From assembly GCA_947453695.1 (NCBI GenBank), contig CANGHW010000054.1:1-32531 (forward strand): a DNA stretch of 32,531 bases. Direction: 5' to 3'. Positions 26,465 through 32,531 of the stretch are shown in pieces; within the stretch, counting starts at the first letter, position 1, and each line of letters starts with the position of its first letter. The notes beneath the pieces are model-generated. The model ran no database searches and had not been told where the DNA came from. It worked only from the letters and a program-made list of their open reading frames with translations. The DNA comes from Opitutia bacterium (GTDB lineage: Bacteria > Verrucomicrobiota > Verrucomicrobiia > Opitutales > Opitutaceae). Position numbers and translations under genes: made by a program.

Positions 26465-27621
26465 ATTCTCTAATGGCATTACAAAACAGACTTGGGCTGA
26501 GCCAGACGCGCTCGCTGGATCTTTTCCAAGATCGCAGCGCCTTGCGCCTTCCAGCGATAGGGGACGGGTTTGAGGTTGTGATGGGCGAGGTGGACGTTGA
26601 TCGCGGTGACGAGTGCACCGACGCTGGCGAAACTGCCCTCTCGGATGACATCGTCGGTGAGTTGGCGAAAAAAGCGCTCGACCAGATTGAGCCAAGAGGA
26701 ACCCGTCGGCGTGAAGTGAACGTGCATGCGCGGGTGCTTTTCTAGCCATGCGCGGACCGCGGGATGTTTGTGCGTGGCGTAGTTGTCGATGATCAGATGC
26801 AAGGCCAGTCCTCGCGGAGTCTCCCGGTGCAGCTTTTTAAGGAAGCTCAGCCATTCGACATTGGTATGGCGCGGCGCGGTCGTGCTCAGGACCTTCCCGT
26901 CGAGATAGTTGAGGGCGGCGAACAACGTGACGGTGCCATGGCGGGTGTAGTCGTGAGTCCTGGTGCGGATGTGGCCCACACCGAGCGGCAGCCCAGGCTG
27001 AGTGCGTTCGAGTGCCTGACATTGGCTCTTTTCATCGCAGCAAAGAACGAGGGCTCGGTCCGGCGGATTGAGGTAAAGGCCGATCACGTCCCAGAACTTC
27101 GTCTCAAAGTTGGGATCGCGGGACAGTTTGAAGGTTCGGGTCAGGTGCGGCTTGATGTCGTTGGCGGCCCAAATCCGCTGCACGCTCGCCGGCGAAATCC
27201 CCACTTGTCGGGCCATCGAGCGCACGCTCCAGCGAGTCCGGTTCGGCGGCGGCTGCGTCGCCTGCGTGATCAGCTTGTTCTTCTTCGCCTCCGGGATCGA
27301 CGGTTTGGGGCCGCGACCGGGAGCGTCCTTGACCAATCCTTGCACCCCAAGCGCCGCGAAACGCCGCTCCCACCGAATGACCGTCGGCCGGCTCACGCCC
27401 AGTTCTGCCACGGTCGCCTCTTGGCTCAGGCCCTGCGCCCGCGAAAGGACGATTCGTGCTCTAAGCACCAGTCGCTGCGGCGAGGTCGGTGCGTTGATCA
27501 TACGTTCCAGTTCACGGTGCTGAAGGTCGTTTACCTCGATGGATTCGGTTGGTCGGCCCATGGCCGGGAGGATAGGAGCGCGAATCACGTTATGTCACTA
27601 CAATAACGAGACACTACACTA
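26455..27621. mobile_element. IS630-family insertion sequence, apparently complete
   Basis: The element is bounded by inverted ends reading CTAGTGTAGTG (26454-26464) and CACTACACTAG (27612-27622), which continue as an imperfect match (both inner ends go on TCTC). The outermost TA at 26455-26456 and 27620-27621 fits the TA duplication produced by IS630/Tc1-mariner transposases; the wider CTAG at both ends fits the CTAG-type preference of several relatives. One full-length transposase gene fills it. It sits in the convergent gap between the response regulator and the SGNH hydrolase, so it breaks no gene. Confidence 0.9.
26479..27561 (-). CDS. IS630 family transposase
   Basis: 360 residues from the ATG at 27561 (a GTG nine codons upstream is an alternative). 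The N-terminal part has two helix-turn-helix units (LSQEATVAELGVSRPTVIRWERR, then VRSMARQVGISPASVQRIW) separated by the APGRGPKPSI linker typical of the family. The catalytic DDE triad is present: Asp176 (VLCCDEKSQCQA), Asp259 (LIIDNYATHKHP) and Glu295 (GSSWLNLVERFF). The protein is full length and uninterrupted, so the element may still be active. It is flanked by matched inverted ends and TA duplications. Confidence 0.96.
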   Translation of the reverse strand: MGRPTESIEVNDLQHRELERMINAPTSPQRLVLRARIVLSRAQGLSQEATVAELGVSRPTVIRWERRFAALGVQGLVKDAPGRGPKPSIPEAKKNKLITQATQPPPNRTRWSVRSMARQVGISPASVQRIWAANDIKPHLTRTFKLSRDPNFETKFWDVIGLYLNPPDRALVLCCDEKSQCQALERTQPGLPLGVGHIRTRTHDYTRHGTVTLFAALNYLDGKVLSTTAPRHTNVEWLSFLKKLHRETPRGLALHLIIDNYATHKHPAVRAWLEKHPRMHVHFTPTGSSWLNLVERFFRQLTDDVIREGSFASVGALVTAINVHLAHHNLKPVPYRWKAQGAAILEKIQRARLAQPKSVL

Positions 27622-27622
27622 G
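27612..27622 (-). repeat. IS630 terminal inverted repeat, right end
   Basis: CACTACACTAG, exact reverse complement of 26454-26464. Its TA (27620-27621) is part of the TAG stop codon of the SGNH hydrolase gene. Confidence 0.88.
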
Positions 27623-28956
27623 GGGAACAGCGCGAGCACGCTGTCCACGAAGATCGCCATGCCGCGCTCGTCTGGATGATTGGCCGAGTTTCCCATCAGG
27701 GTGGTCCATGGCAGTCCCTGCCGCCAAAGCCGTCCGTAACGGGCCGTCGCATCCGCCAAGGCTACTCCATTCTCCGGAGCGAAGCGCCGGATCATCTTAA
27801 CATAGGCGCGAGGGTCCTCGTCGACCTCCCGCTCCGCCGGCGGGTTCGTAAATGTGCTCGGATGCGGCGCGATGATTATCCACTCCGCTCCGATCCTCCG
27901 GAAGTCCGCCAGAACCTGACGATACCGAGCCTCAGTCTCGGCCGCATCAAGCGGGGAATCGTTGAGGAATTCGGAGATCACCACATCGGGCTTCACGGCG
28001 AGCACCCGATCGGCATAAGCAAGCGGGTGCCCTGACGGCGCGGTGAGAAAATTGCGGGTGTTACCGCCACCCCAAGCAGCGGTGATGAGTTCGATCTTCG
28101 CCTGCGGAAACCTGGCCTGCAGCCGACTGACTAGTTGGTGCGGCCATTGGTCCTTGCCCAGGTAGCCGCCAGTCACGCTGTCCCCCCAAACCAGCAGCCG
28201 CAGAGTTCTTCCCTCCTGCAGCCGGCGCAGGGTCTGAGGAAAGAATCGCGCCGCCTCGGACGGAGACTGACGCACGGGTTCGGGGTATGCCTCCTCAAGG
28301 ATCGGAAAGAGATTCTGCGGTCCGAGTTTCGCCAGCCGCTCAGGGACCCAAATGTTGGCCAGCCGGCGTTCGCCCGGCTGCAGTTCCGGCGGTCGCGGTG
28401 ATCCGGTGCGCGGCTGCCCGGCGCGCAGCACCACGTCACCGGCCGGCGTCAGTACCACCGAGTCGAGTCGCCGCTGATGATAACGGTAGCTCACGACGAC
28501 GGGCTGCCCGACCGCAATCCGCCCGCCACGCAGCCGGCCCAGTCCACCCCACTCGCGATCCGCCTCGAAGTCCTTGCCCAACTCGTAGGAGGGAGAGCCG
28601 ACCTCGGCTGTCGGGCGCATCGTGACGCTATTCCGATCGAGGATAAAGCGTCCATGGTTCGTCGGATCCGCCACGCCCGCGGGCTTGGTCCGGCGCGCGC
28701 CTTTGTCGAAGGTCCATTCCTCAAGGCTCGGCAGCCGCTCGTCCTTGACGTCGACGACCACGGCCGGCTTGACGCGAAGTCGGACAGTTTGTGCTTTTTC
28801 CCGCAGCGCGACTTCTACTTCCCAGTCACCAGTGATCTGAAGTCCAGGTGTTCCCGCACGGGCGAAATCCAGCGGCACGATCAAGGCCACCGCGGCCAGT
28901 ACAATGGCAACGAGGCCAAGCCGTCCGGACCTGAAACGGTTCGAGAAGTAAATCAT
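27619..28956 (-). CDS. SGNH/GDSL-type hydrolase, secreted (probable carbohydrate esterase)
   Basis: 445 residues with an N-terminal signal or anchor segment (about 13-34, LGLVAIVLAAVALIVPLDFARA). Residues about 36-230 are beta-rich and without a recognised domain. The SGNH hydrolase domain begins at about 250: block I LLVWGDSVTGG with nucleophile Ser260, a block II Gly in WGGGNTRNF, block III ISEFLND with Asn, and the C-terminal NHPDERGM with His427. Such enzymes remove acetyl or other acyl groups from glycans in the periplasm. The last residue is followed by a TAG formed at the IS630 junction; the pre-insertion sequence would also read TAG, so the protein is probably not truncated. It diverges from the TonB receptor gene across a 178-bp region with a shared dyad. 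Confidence 0.86.
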   Translation of the reverse strand: MIYFSNRFRSGRLGLVAIVLAAVALIVPLDFARAGTPGLQITGDWEVEVALREKAQTVRLRVKPAVVVDVKDERLPSLEEWTFDKGARRTKPAGVADPTNHGRFILDRNSVTMRPTAEVGSPSYELGKDFEADREWGGLGRLRGGRIAVGQPVVVSYRYHQRRLDSVVLTPAGDVVLRAGQPRTGSPRPPELQPGERRLANIWVPERLAKLGPQNLFPILEEAYPEPVRQSPSEAARFFPQTLRRLQEGRTLRLLVWGDSVTGGYLGKDQWPHQLVSRLQARFPQAKIELITAAWGGGNTRNFLTAPSGHPLAYADRVLAVKPDVVISEFLNDSPLDAAETEARYRQVLADFRRIGAEWIIIAPHPSTFTNPPAEREVDEDPRAYVKMIRRFAPENGVALADATARYGRLWRQGLPWTTLMGNSANHPDERGMAIFVDSVLALFP

Positions 28957-29025
28957 GGGAAATGAGGAAAGCTGGCCGAGGCGGAATCGGACCGCGCTTA
29001 AGCGCCCCCCCGGAACCGGTCGTTG

Positions 29026-29054
29026 AGCCTAGTTCCTTTCGCGTCACCGTTCAA
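29026..29054 (-). promoter_or_regulatory. Putative promoter of the SGNH hydrolase gene (weak)
   Basis: On the minus strand TTGAAC (29054-29049) directly follows the dyad and is separated by 17 bp from TAGGCT (29031-29026). The -10 is poor, but the placement is the same as on the receptor side. A leader of about 60 nt would reach the ATG at 28956. Confidence 0.35.
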
Positions 29055-29072
29055 GTCATAGGCTCCTATGAC
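29055..29072. promoter_or_regulatory. Putative operator dyad, perfect 8-2-8 inverted repeat, copy 2
   Basis: GTCATAGG-CT-CCTATGAC is a perfect palindrome with a 2-bp centre, located between the divergent SGNH hydrolase and TonB receptor genes. It abuts the receptor's -35 (29073) on one side and a TTGAAC on the other, with its centre about 45 bp before the predicted transcription start, where class II activators bind. It shares CTATGACATGAC with the sulfatase promoter. Confidence 0.72.
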
Positions 29073-29102
29073 ATGACAACCGACACCCAGGCGGCGTATG
29101 AT
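29073..29102 (+). promoter_or_regulatory. Putative sigma-70-like promoter of the TonB receptor gene
   Basis: ATGACA (29073-29078, five of six matches to TTGACA) and TATGAT (29097-29102, five of six matches to TATAAT) with an 18-bp spacer. Transcription would start near 29109 and give a leader of about 26 nt before the ATG at 29135. Confidence 0.65.
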
Positions 29103-29134
29103 ACTCGAATCCCCGGCGCGTTCGCCATTACCCC

Positions 29135-32134
29135 ATGAAATCCTGCCACCAGACCGCCCCCCGACTGGCCTTTGCGGCCGCCGTCCTGTGTTCCACAGTT
29201 CAGCCGTCGCTTCTCGCCCAAGCCGCCCCCGCGCAGAGCCCCACTCCGGCTGAATCATCCATCACCACCCTGTCTCCTTTCACGGTCACTTCCGATTCCG
29301 AAAAGGGCTACCTTGCCACGCAGACCCTCAACGGAACACGACTGAACTCGTCCCTGCGCGATGTGGGCGCGGCCATGACGGTCTTCACGGAGCGGCTGCT
29401 CGACGACCTCGCCGCCACCAGCGTGAATGACCTCGTCGCCTTTGCTCCGAACACAGATGCCTACGTGGGCAACGTTCTCGACACGTCAGGAAGTGGCAAC
29501 GCGTTCCTTACCACCCAGAGCCCTCAGTATGTAACACGCGGCGGCAACACCTCATTGGTGAGCCAGGACTTCTTCAGCACGCCGTCGGTCCCGCCTGACC
29601 GGTACAATGCGGAGAACCTCACTTTCACGCGCGGTCCCAATTCGATCCTATTCGGACTGGGCAATCCCGCCGGCGCGTTCACGTCGTCGACCAAGCGCGC
29701 TCTCTTCCGCAACTCCTATCAGGCCGAGGTTCGCGGTGACAACTTCGGCGGCCTGCGCACCACCGTCGACGTCAACGCCATGATCCGGCCCAACCAGCTT
29801 GCTCTCCGCTACGCCGGTCTGCGGGAGAATTCCGAGGGCTTCCGCTCGCCCAGCGGAAACGAACAACGCCGGCATTTTCTGACCGCACGGTACACACCTT
29901 CGCGGACTACATCACTGCGCGCGAGCTACGAATCCGGATCACTGGAGACGCTGGCGATCCGCCCCTGGCCCTCCTACGATGGCATCACCCCGTGGATCGA
30001 CGCAGGTCGTCCCCTGCTCGCAACCGCTGGCAGCGGACGCACCCCGCCGGCCGGTATTCAGAACGCATTTTCTAGTTCATCGCAAAGCCTGGTGGTCACC
30101 GACGAGACTCCGGCAGGCACTGTGGTACCGCGGATGAGCTGGCTGAACCAAGGTCGGAGTGCGATCCCGGCCTTTCCCGCCTACCCAACCCTGTCGACCT
30201 TCAGGTCGCTCGTGAACCCCGCTCTCCTGCCGCCAACCGCCAACGTGATCGGCCAGGGAGCAACCCGCGAATCCGACTTCCGCACCTTCAGCGCCAGTTG
30301 GGAGCAGCAAATCGGACGCGACCTCTTTCTCGAGGCCTCAATCAACCGAACGATGAGTGACACGATCGTAAACGCGTCGCTCGGGGGCCAGTTCGACCGC
30401 ATCTTTGCCGACGTTAACCGGCAGCTTCCGAACGGGGCACCCAACCCCAATGTCGGGATGCTCTACGTTGATTCGTTCGCAAACATTCTGCCCAGCAGGT
30501 TCGTGGGCAACACGAAGCGCCTCATGCTTTCCTACGACCTGGACTTCGCGCGGTATTGGCCACGCATGGGCCCGTGGCTCGGTCGCCACCGCGTGGCGGC
30601 GTTCGGCGAGGATGGCATCTCCGACACCCGCTCCAGCCAAAATCCCTCCACGAACGCCACGCCGCTGCCAGGCGCCAGCGCCTCGCTTGCAGACCTTACG
30701 AACCGAGTTATTTTCCGCGGCTACCTTGACCCGGCACACGATGTGAACACGGCGGGTTTCAATGCCGCCCACCGGTACCCCCTAGTTTTCGCGAACGACA
30801 CCCTACCGGCACGCCACTCCTCCGGCGTCACTCCTGTCCAGATGGCAGTCTTCGGCGGCACCGCCGCCCAAACGAGGGTGATCACGAAGGCGTTCGCCAC
30901 CCAGAGTTCATTTCTGAGCGACCGGCTTGTGATAACCTTCGGATTGCGCAAGGACACGCAGATCACCTACCGCGGCAACCAGACGGACTTCGACCCATGG
31001 CGCGATAGCCGCAACATCTACCCGGACCCGCGCTACTTTGACGCCAAGCAAAATTTCCCCAAAAGCCGACTGCAGGTCGAAGGGCAAACGCACACGCGGG
31101 GCGCAGTGCTGCACGTGCTGTCGTGGGTGAGCCTCTTCGCCAATCAGTCGAACAACCTTCAGCCCAACGCCACATCGCGCGACCTCGCCGGCCGGCTTCT
31201 ACCGAATCAGGAGGGAGACGGCGAGGACTACGGGCTTAAATTCAACTTCCTCAAGGGCCGGATCGTGGCCGACGTGCTTTACTATAAGAATTTCGGCCGC
31301 AACCGCCCCGACACCACGGTTGCGAACGGCCTGCACGGGAACTTCCAGAACGACATCAACGCCATCTGGACGACCCTAGCCGCGGTGGAAAAGAAGCCAG
31401 AATACCTCACCAATCCGTATGCGTTCATCGGTTCGATCTGGCCCGACATCAACACGGGCTATTCCGACGGCTACGAAGCCAGCATCACAGCCAATCTGAC
31501 CACCGCCTGGCGCATCACTATAAACGGGAGCAAACGCGGGCCCGGAAAAACGATCGAGCGCGGCACGCTCCTACGCGGTTATCTCGCTCAATATCTTCCG
31601 CAATGGAAGGGCAATGCCACGTGGATGAACACCCCGCTCGTCGATGGCACAACCGGCGGAGGCACCATCGGCAGTGCCGTCACGCGCATCGAAAACACCA
31701 TGGCGAACTTCAACGCCCTCGCGGCACTTCCGACAGATGGTCTTTTCGCCCCGGAGTGGTCGACCAATTTGATCACCAGCTACGACTTCAGTAACGACTC
31801 GCGGCTGCGCGGCTTCTCAGTCGGAGCCAGTGCCAACATCCGCGGCCGGTCGGTGATCGGTTTCGCCGAAACCGCCGGCGGTGTAGCGATCGCAGACCGT
31901 CCCTATTACGCCCGTGATTTTGCCACGACCGGCGCGTGGATCACATACCGCCGCAAACTGTTTCATAAGGTCAGCTGGCGCCTCCAACTCAACATCCGCA
32001 ACGTCCTGGACGAAAACAAACTCTTCCCGCAACGCGCGGTTGACCGCCGCGATGGCACCAACCGGCCCGAAGTCGTGCTCACGCGCCTAAACGAGCCGCG
32101 GGCTTTCGTTCTTAGCTCCACCTTCAGCCTCTGA
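29135..32134 (+). CDS. TonB-dependent outer-membrane receptor
   Basis: 999 residues with a signal peptide (about 1-29, ending LLAQA). The mature start has SPFTVTSD, a probable TonB-box region. The plug domain follows (about 55-190): LNSSLRDVGAAMTVFTERLLDDLAATSVNDLVAF, YVTRGG, and the plug-end signature FTRGPNSILFGLGNPAGAF. The rest is a beta-barrel rich in aromatic/polar alternation, with late strands such as VSWRLQLNIRNVLDEN and a C-terminal AFVLSSTFSL ending in the hydrophobic residue expected of barrel proteins. It would move oligosaccharides (or siderophores) across the outer membrane using TonB-ExbBD, which are not here. Context with sulfatases and a glycan-sensor kinase favours a glycan substrate. 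No SusD partner is present, as usual in this phylum. Confidence 0.95.
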   Translation: MKSCHQTAPRLAFAAAVLCSTVQPSLLAQAAPAQSPTPAESSITTLSPFTVTSDSEKGYLATQTLNGTRLNSSLRDVGAAMTVFTERLLDDLAATSVNDLVAFAPNTDAYVGNVLDTSGSGNAFLTTQSPQYVTRGGNTSLVSQDFFSTPSVPPDRYNAENLTFTRGPNSILFGLGNPAGAFTSSTKRALFRNSYQAEVRGDNFGGLRTTVDVNAMIRPNQLALRYAGLRENSEGFRSPSGNEQRRHFLTARYTPSRTTSLRASYESGSLETLAIRPWPSYDGITPWIDAGRPLLATAGSGRTPPAGIQNAFSSSSQSLVVTDETPAGTVVPRMSWLNQGRSAIPAFPAYPTLSTFRSLVNPALLPPTANVIGQGATRESDFRTFSASWEQQIGRDLFLEASINRTMSDTIVNASLGGQFDRIFADVNRQLPNGAPNPNVGMLYVDSFANILPSRFVGNTKRLMLSYDLDFARYWPRMGPWLGRHRVAAFGEDGISDTRSSQNPSTNATPLPGASASLADLTNRVIFRGYLDPAHDVNTAGFNAAHRYPLVFANDTLPARHSSGVTPVQMAVFGGTAAQTRVITKAFATQSSFLSDRLVITFGLRKDTQITYRGNQTDFDPWRDSRNIYPDPRYFDAKQNFPKSRLQVEGQTHTRGAVLHVLSWVSLFANQSNNLQPNATSRDLAGRLLPNQEGDGEDYGLKFNFLKGRIVADVLYYKNFGRNRPDTTVANGLHGNFQNDINAIWTTLAAVEKKPEYLTNPYAFIGSIWPDINTGYSDGYEASITANLTTAWRITINGSKRGPGKTIERGTLLRGYLAQYLPQWKGNATWMNTPLVDGTTGGGTIGSAVTRIENTMANFNALAALPTDGLFAPEWSTNLITSYDFSNDSRLRGFSVGASANIRGRSVIGFAETAGGVAIADRPYYARDFATTGAWITYRRKLFHKVSWRLQLNIRNVLDENKLFPQRAVDRRDGTNRPEVVLTRLNEPRAFVLSSTFSL

Positions 32135-32140
32135 GCGCGC

Positions 32141-32531
32141 ATGGAACCATGCACCCGCCGCACTTTCATTTCCACCGCGAGCGCCGCCAGCGCAGGTCTG
32201 CTCTGGCTGACTCGGCCCGCGATGGCAGCCGTCACGCCTCCGGCAACCGCGCGAGCATCCTCACGCGGCCTAGCGTCGGCAATCGCACCGTTCGCAATCG
32301 AGGACAACAAGCTCGTTGTCCCGACCGGGACTTATCACATAGGCCAAGGCCGTGCGGTCCAAGTTACGACGACGGCGCAGCTCGCTGTCGAACCGGCTGA
32401 TATTGTCACCGTGAGGGACGAGGAACTGCACCTATCGGCGGACAAACCGGGTGGCTTCTTCACGGGCACCAAATTGGCCGGAACGCTCGCTTCCTCAATC
32501 GGCGCGTTCGGCTCGCTCATTGAGGACAGTG
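32141..32531 (+). CDS. Tat-exported protein of unknown function, partial (3' end outside window)
   Basis: The frame from the ATG at 32141 is open to the window edge (130 codons). The N-terminus TRRTFISTASAASAGLLWLT (residues 5-24) is a twin-arginine signal followed by a hydrophobic segment and an AMA-A cleavage site, so the protein is exported folded, often a sign of a cofactor or metal. The visible mature part (IAPFAIEDNKLVVPTGTYHIGQGR, then an alternating hydrophobic stretch and DEELHLSADKPGGFFTGT) looks beta-rich, but I do not recognise a family. It starts 6 bp after the receptor stop, so it is probably co-transcribed and may act on the receptor's substrate. Confidence 0.7.
   Translation, partial: MEPCTRRTFISTASAASAGLLWLTRPAMAAVTPPATARASSRGLASAIAPFAIEDNKLVVPTGTYHIGQGRAVQVTTTAQLAVEPADIVTVRDEELHLSADKPGGFFTGTKLAGTLASSIGAFGSLIEDS

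Noticed and set aside
27619..28956. Idea that the SGNH hydrolase is truncated by the IS630 element
   Set aside because: Removing the element and one copy of TA restores the same TAG in frame, and the catalytic His block is present 18 residues before the end.
1..32531. CRISPR arrays, tRNA or rRNA genes, phage or integrase attachment sites
   Set aside because: No regularly spaced repeats, no tRNA-like cloverleaf with a TTCRANY loop, no rRNA segments and no integrase gene were recognised on reading both strands.

Overview
The window looks like a carbohydrate-utilisation region of a high-GC member of the Verrucomicrobiota, most likely an Opitutaceae relative. This is inferred from the TonB-dependent receptor (its mature N-terminus has the 'LSPFTVTSD...GYLATQTLNGTRLN' style typical of that family), the mix of sulfatases, Gfo/Idh and ThuA proteins, DUF5107-TPR and RhaT/RhaA, the scarcity of good Shine-Dalgarno sequences, and the absence of any SusD-like gene. 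No RNA genes or CRISPR array were seen.

Layout. (1) 1-1715, minus strand: a ThuA-like protein and a Tat-exported Gfo/Idh/MocA oxidoreductase (cut by the window edge), translationally coupled; an AraC-type regulator (1774-2790) diverges from them. (2) 2839-5552, minus strand: a two-component pair, a sensor kinase with a tandem OB-like periplasmic region and a NarL/LuxR response regulator. (3) 5763-11524, plus strand: a likely three-gene operon of a DUF5107-TPR protein, an MFS sugar porter and a stand-alone mutarotase-fold protein. (4) 11525-12282: a gene-poor, less GC-rich gap with a cluster of GTTCAAAG half-sites. (5) 22524 down to 12283, minus strand: a tight seven-gene cluster, sulfatase - sulfatase - GH99/WbsX-like protein - sulfatase - GH127-like beta-L-arabinofuranosidase family protein - rhaT - rhaA. 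(6) 22659-26413, plus strand: a second two-component system, whose sensor has 14 Reg_prop beta-propeller blades, a Y_Y_Y domain and a HisKA_3 kinase, with a separate LuxR-type regulator. (7) 26455-27621: an intact IS630-family insertion sequence. (8) An SGNH/GDSL hydrolase (minus) divergent from a TonB-dependent receptor (plus), followed by the start of a Tat-exported protein cut by the right edge.

How it may work together. The receptor would import oligosaccharides across the outer membrane. The exported sulfatases, GH127-like and GH99-like enzymes and the SGNH esterase would strip sulfate, acyl and sugar groups, and RhaT/RhaA would take up and isomerise released L-rhamnose. The most interesting observation is an 18-bp dyad (GTCATAGG-CT-CCTATGAC and a relative) in a 7-2-7 layout, placed directly against the -35 hexamer of the promoters facing the sulfatase/rha cluster, the TonB receptor and, more weakly, the SGNH gene. 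It is a good candidate for the binding site of the LuxR/NarL-type regulator encoded between them, and would tie regions 5-8 into one regulon for a sulfated, rhamnose-containing glycan. Substrate and regulator assignment are inferences.
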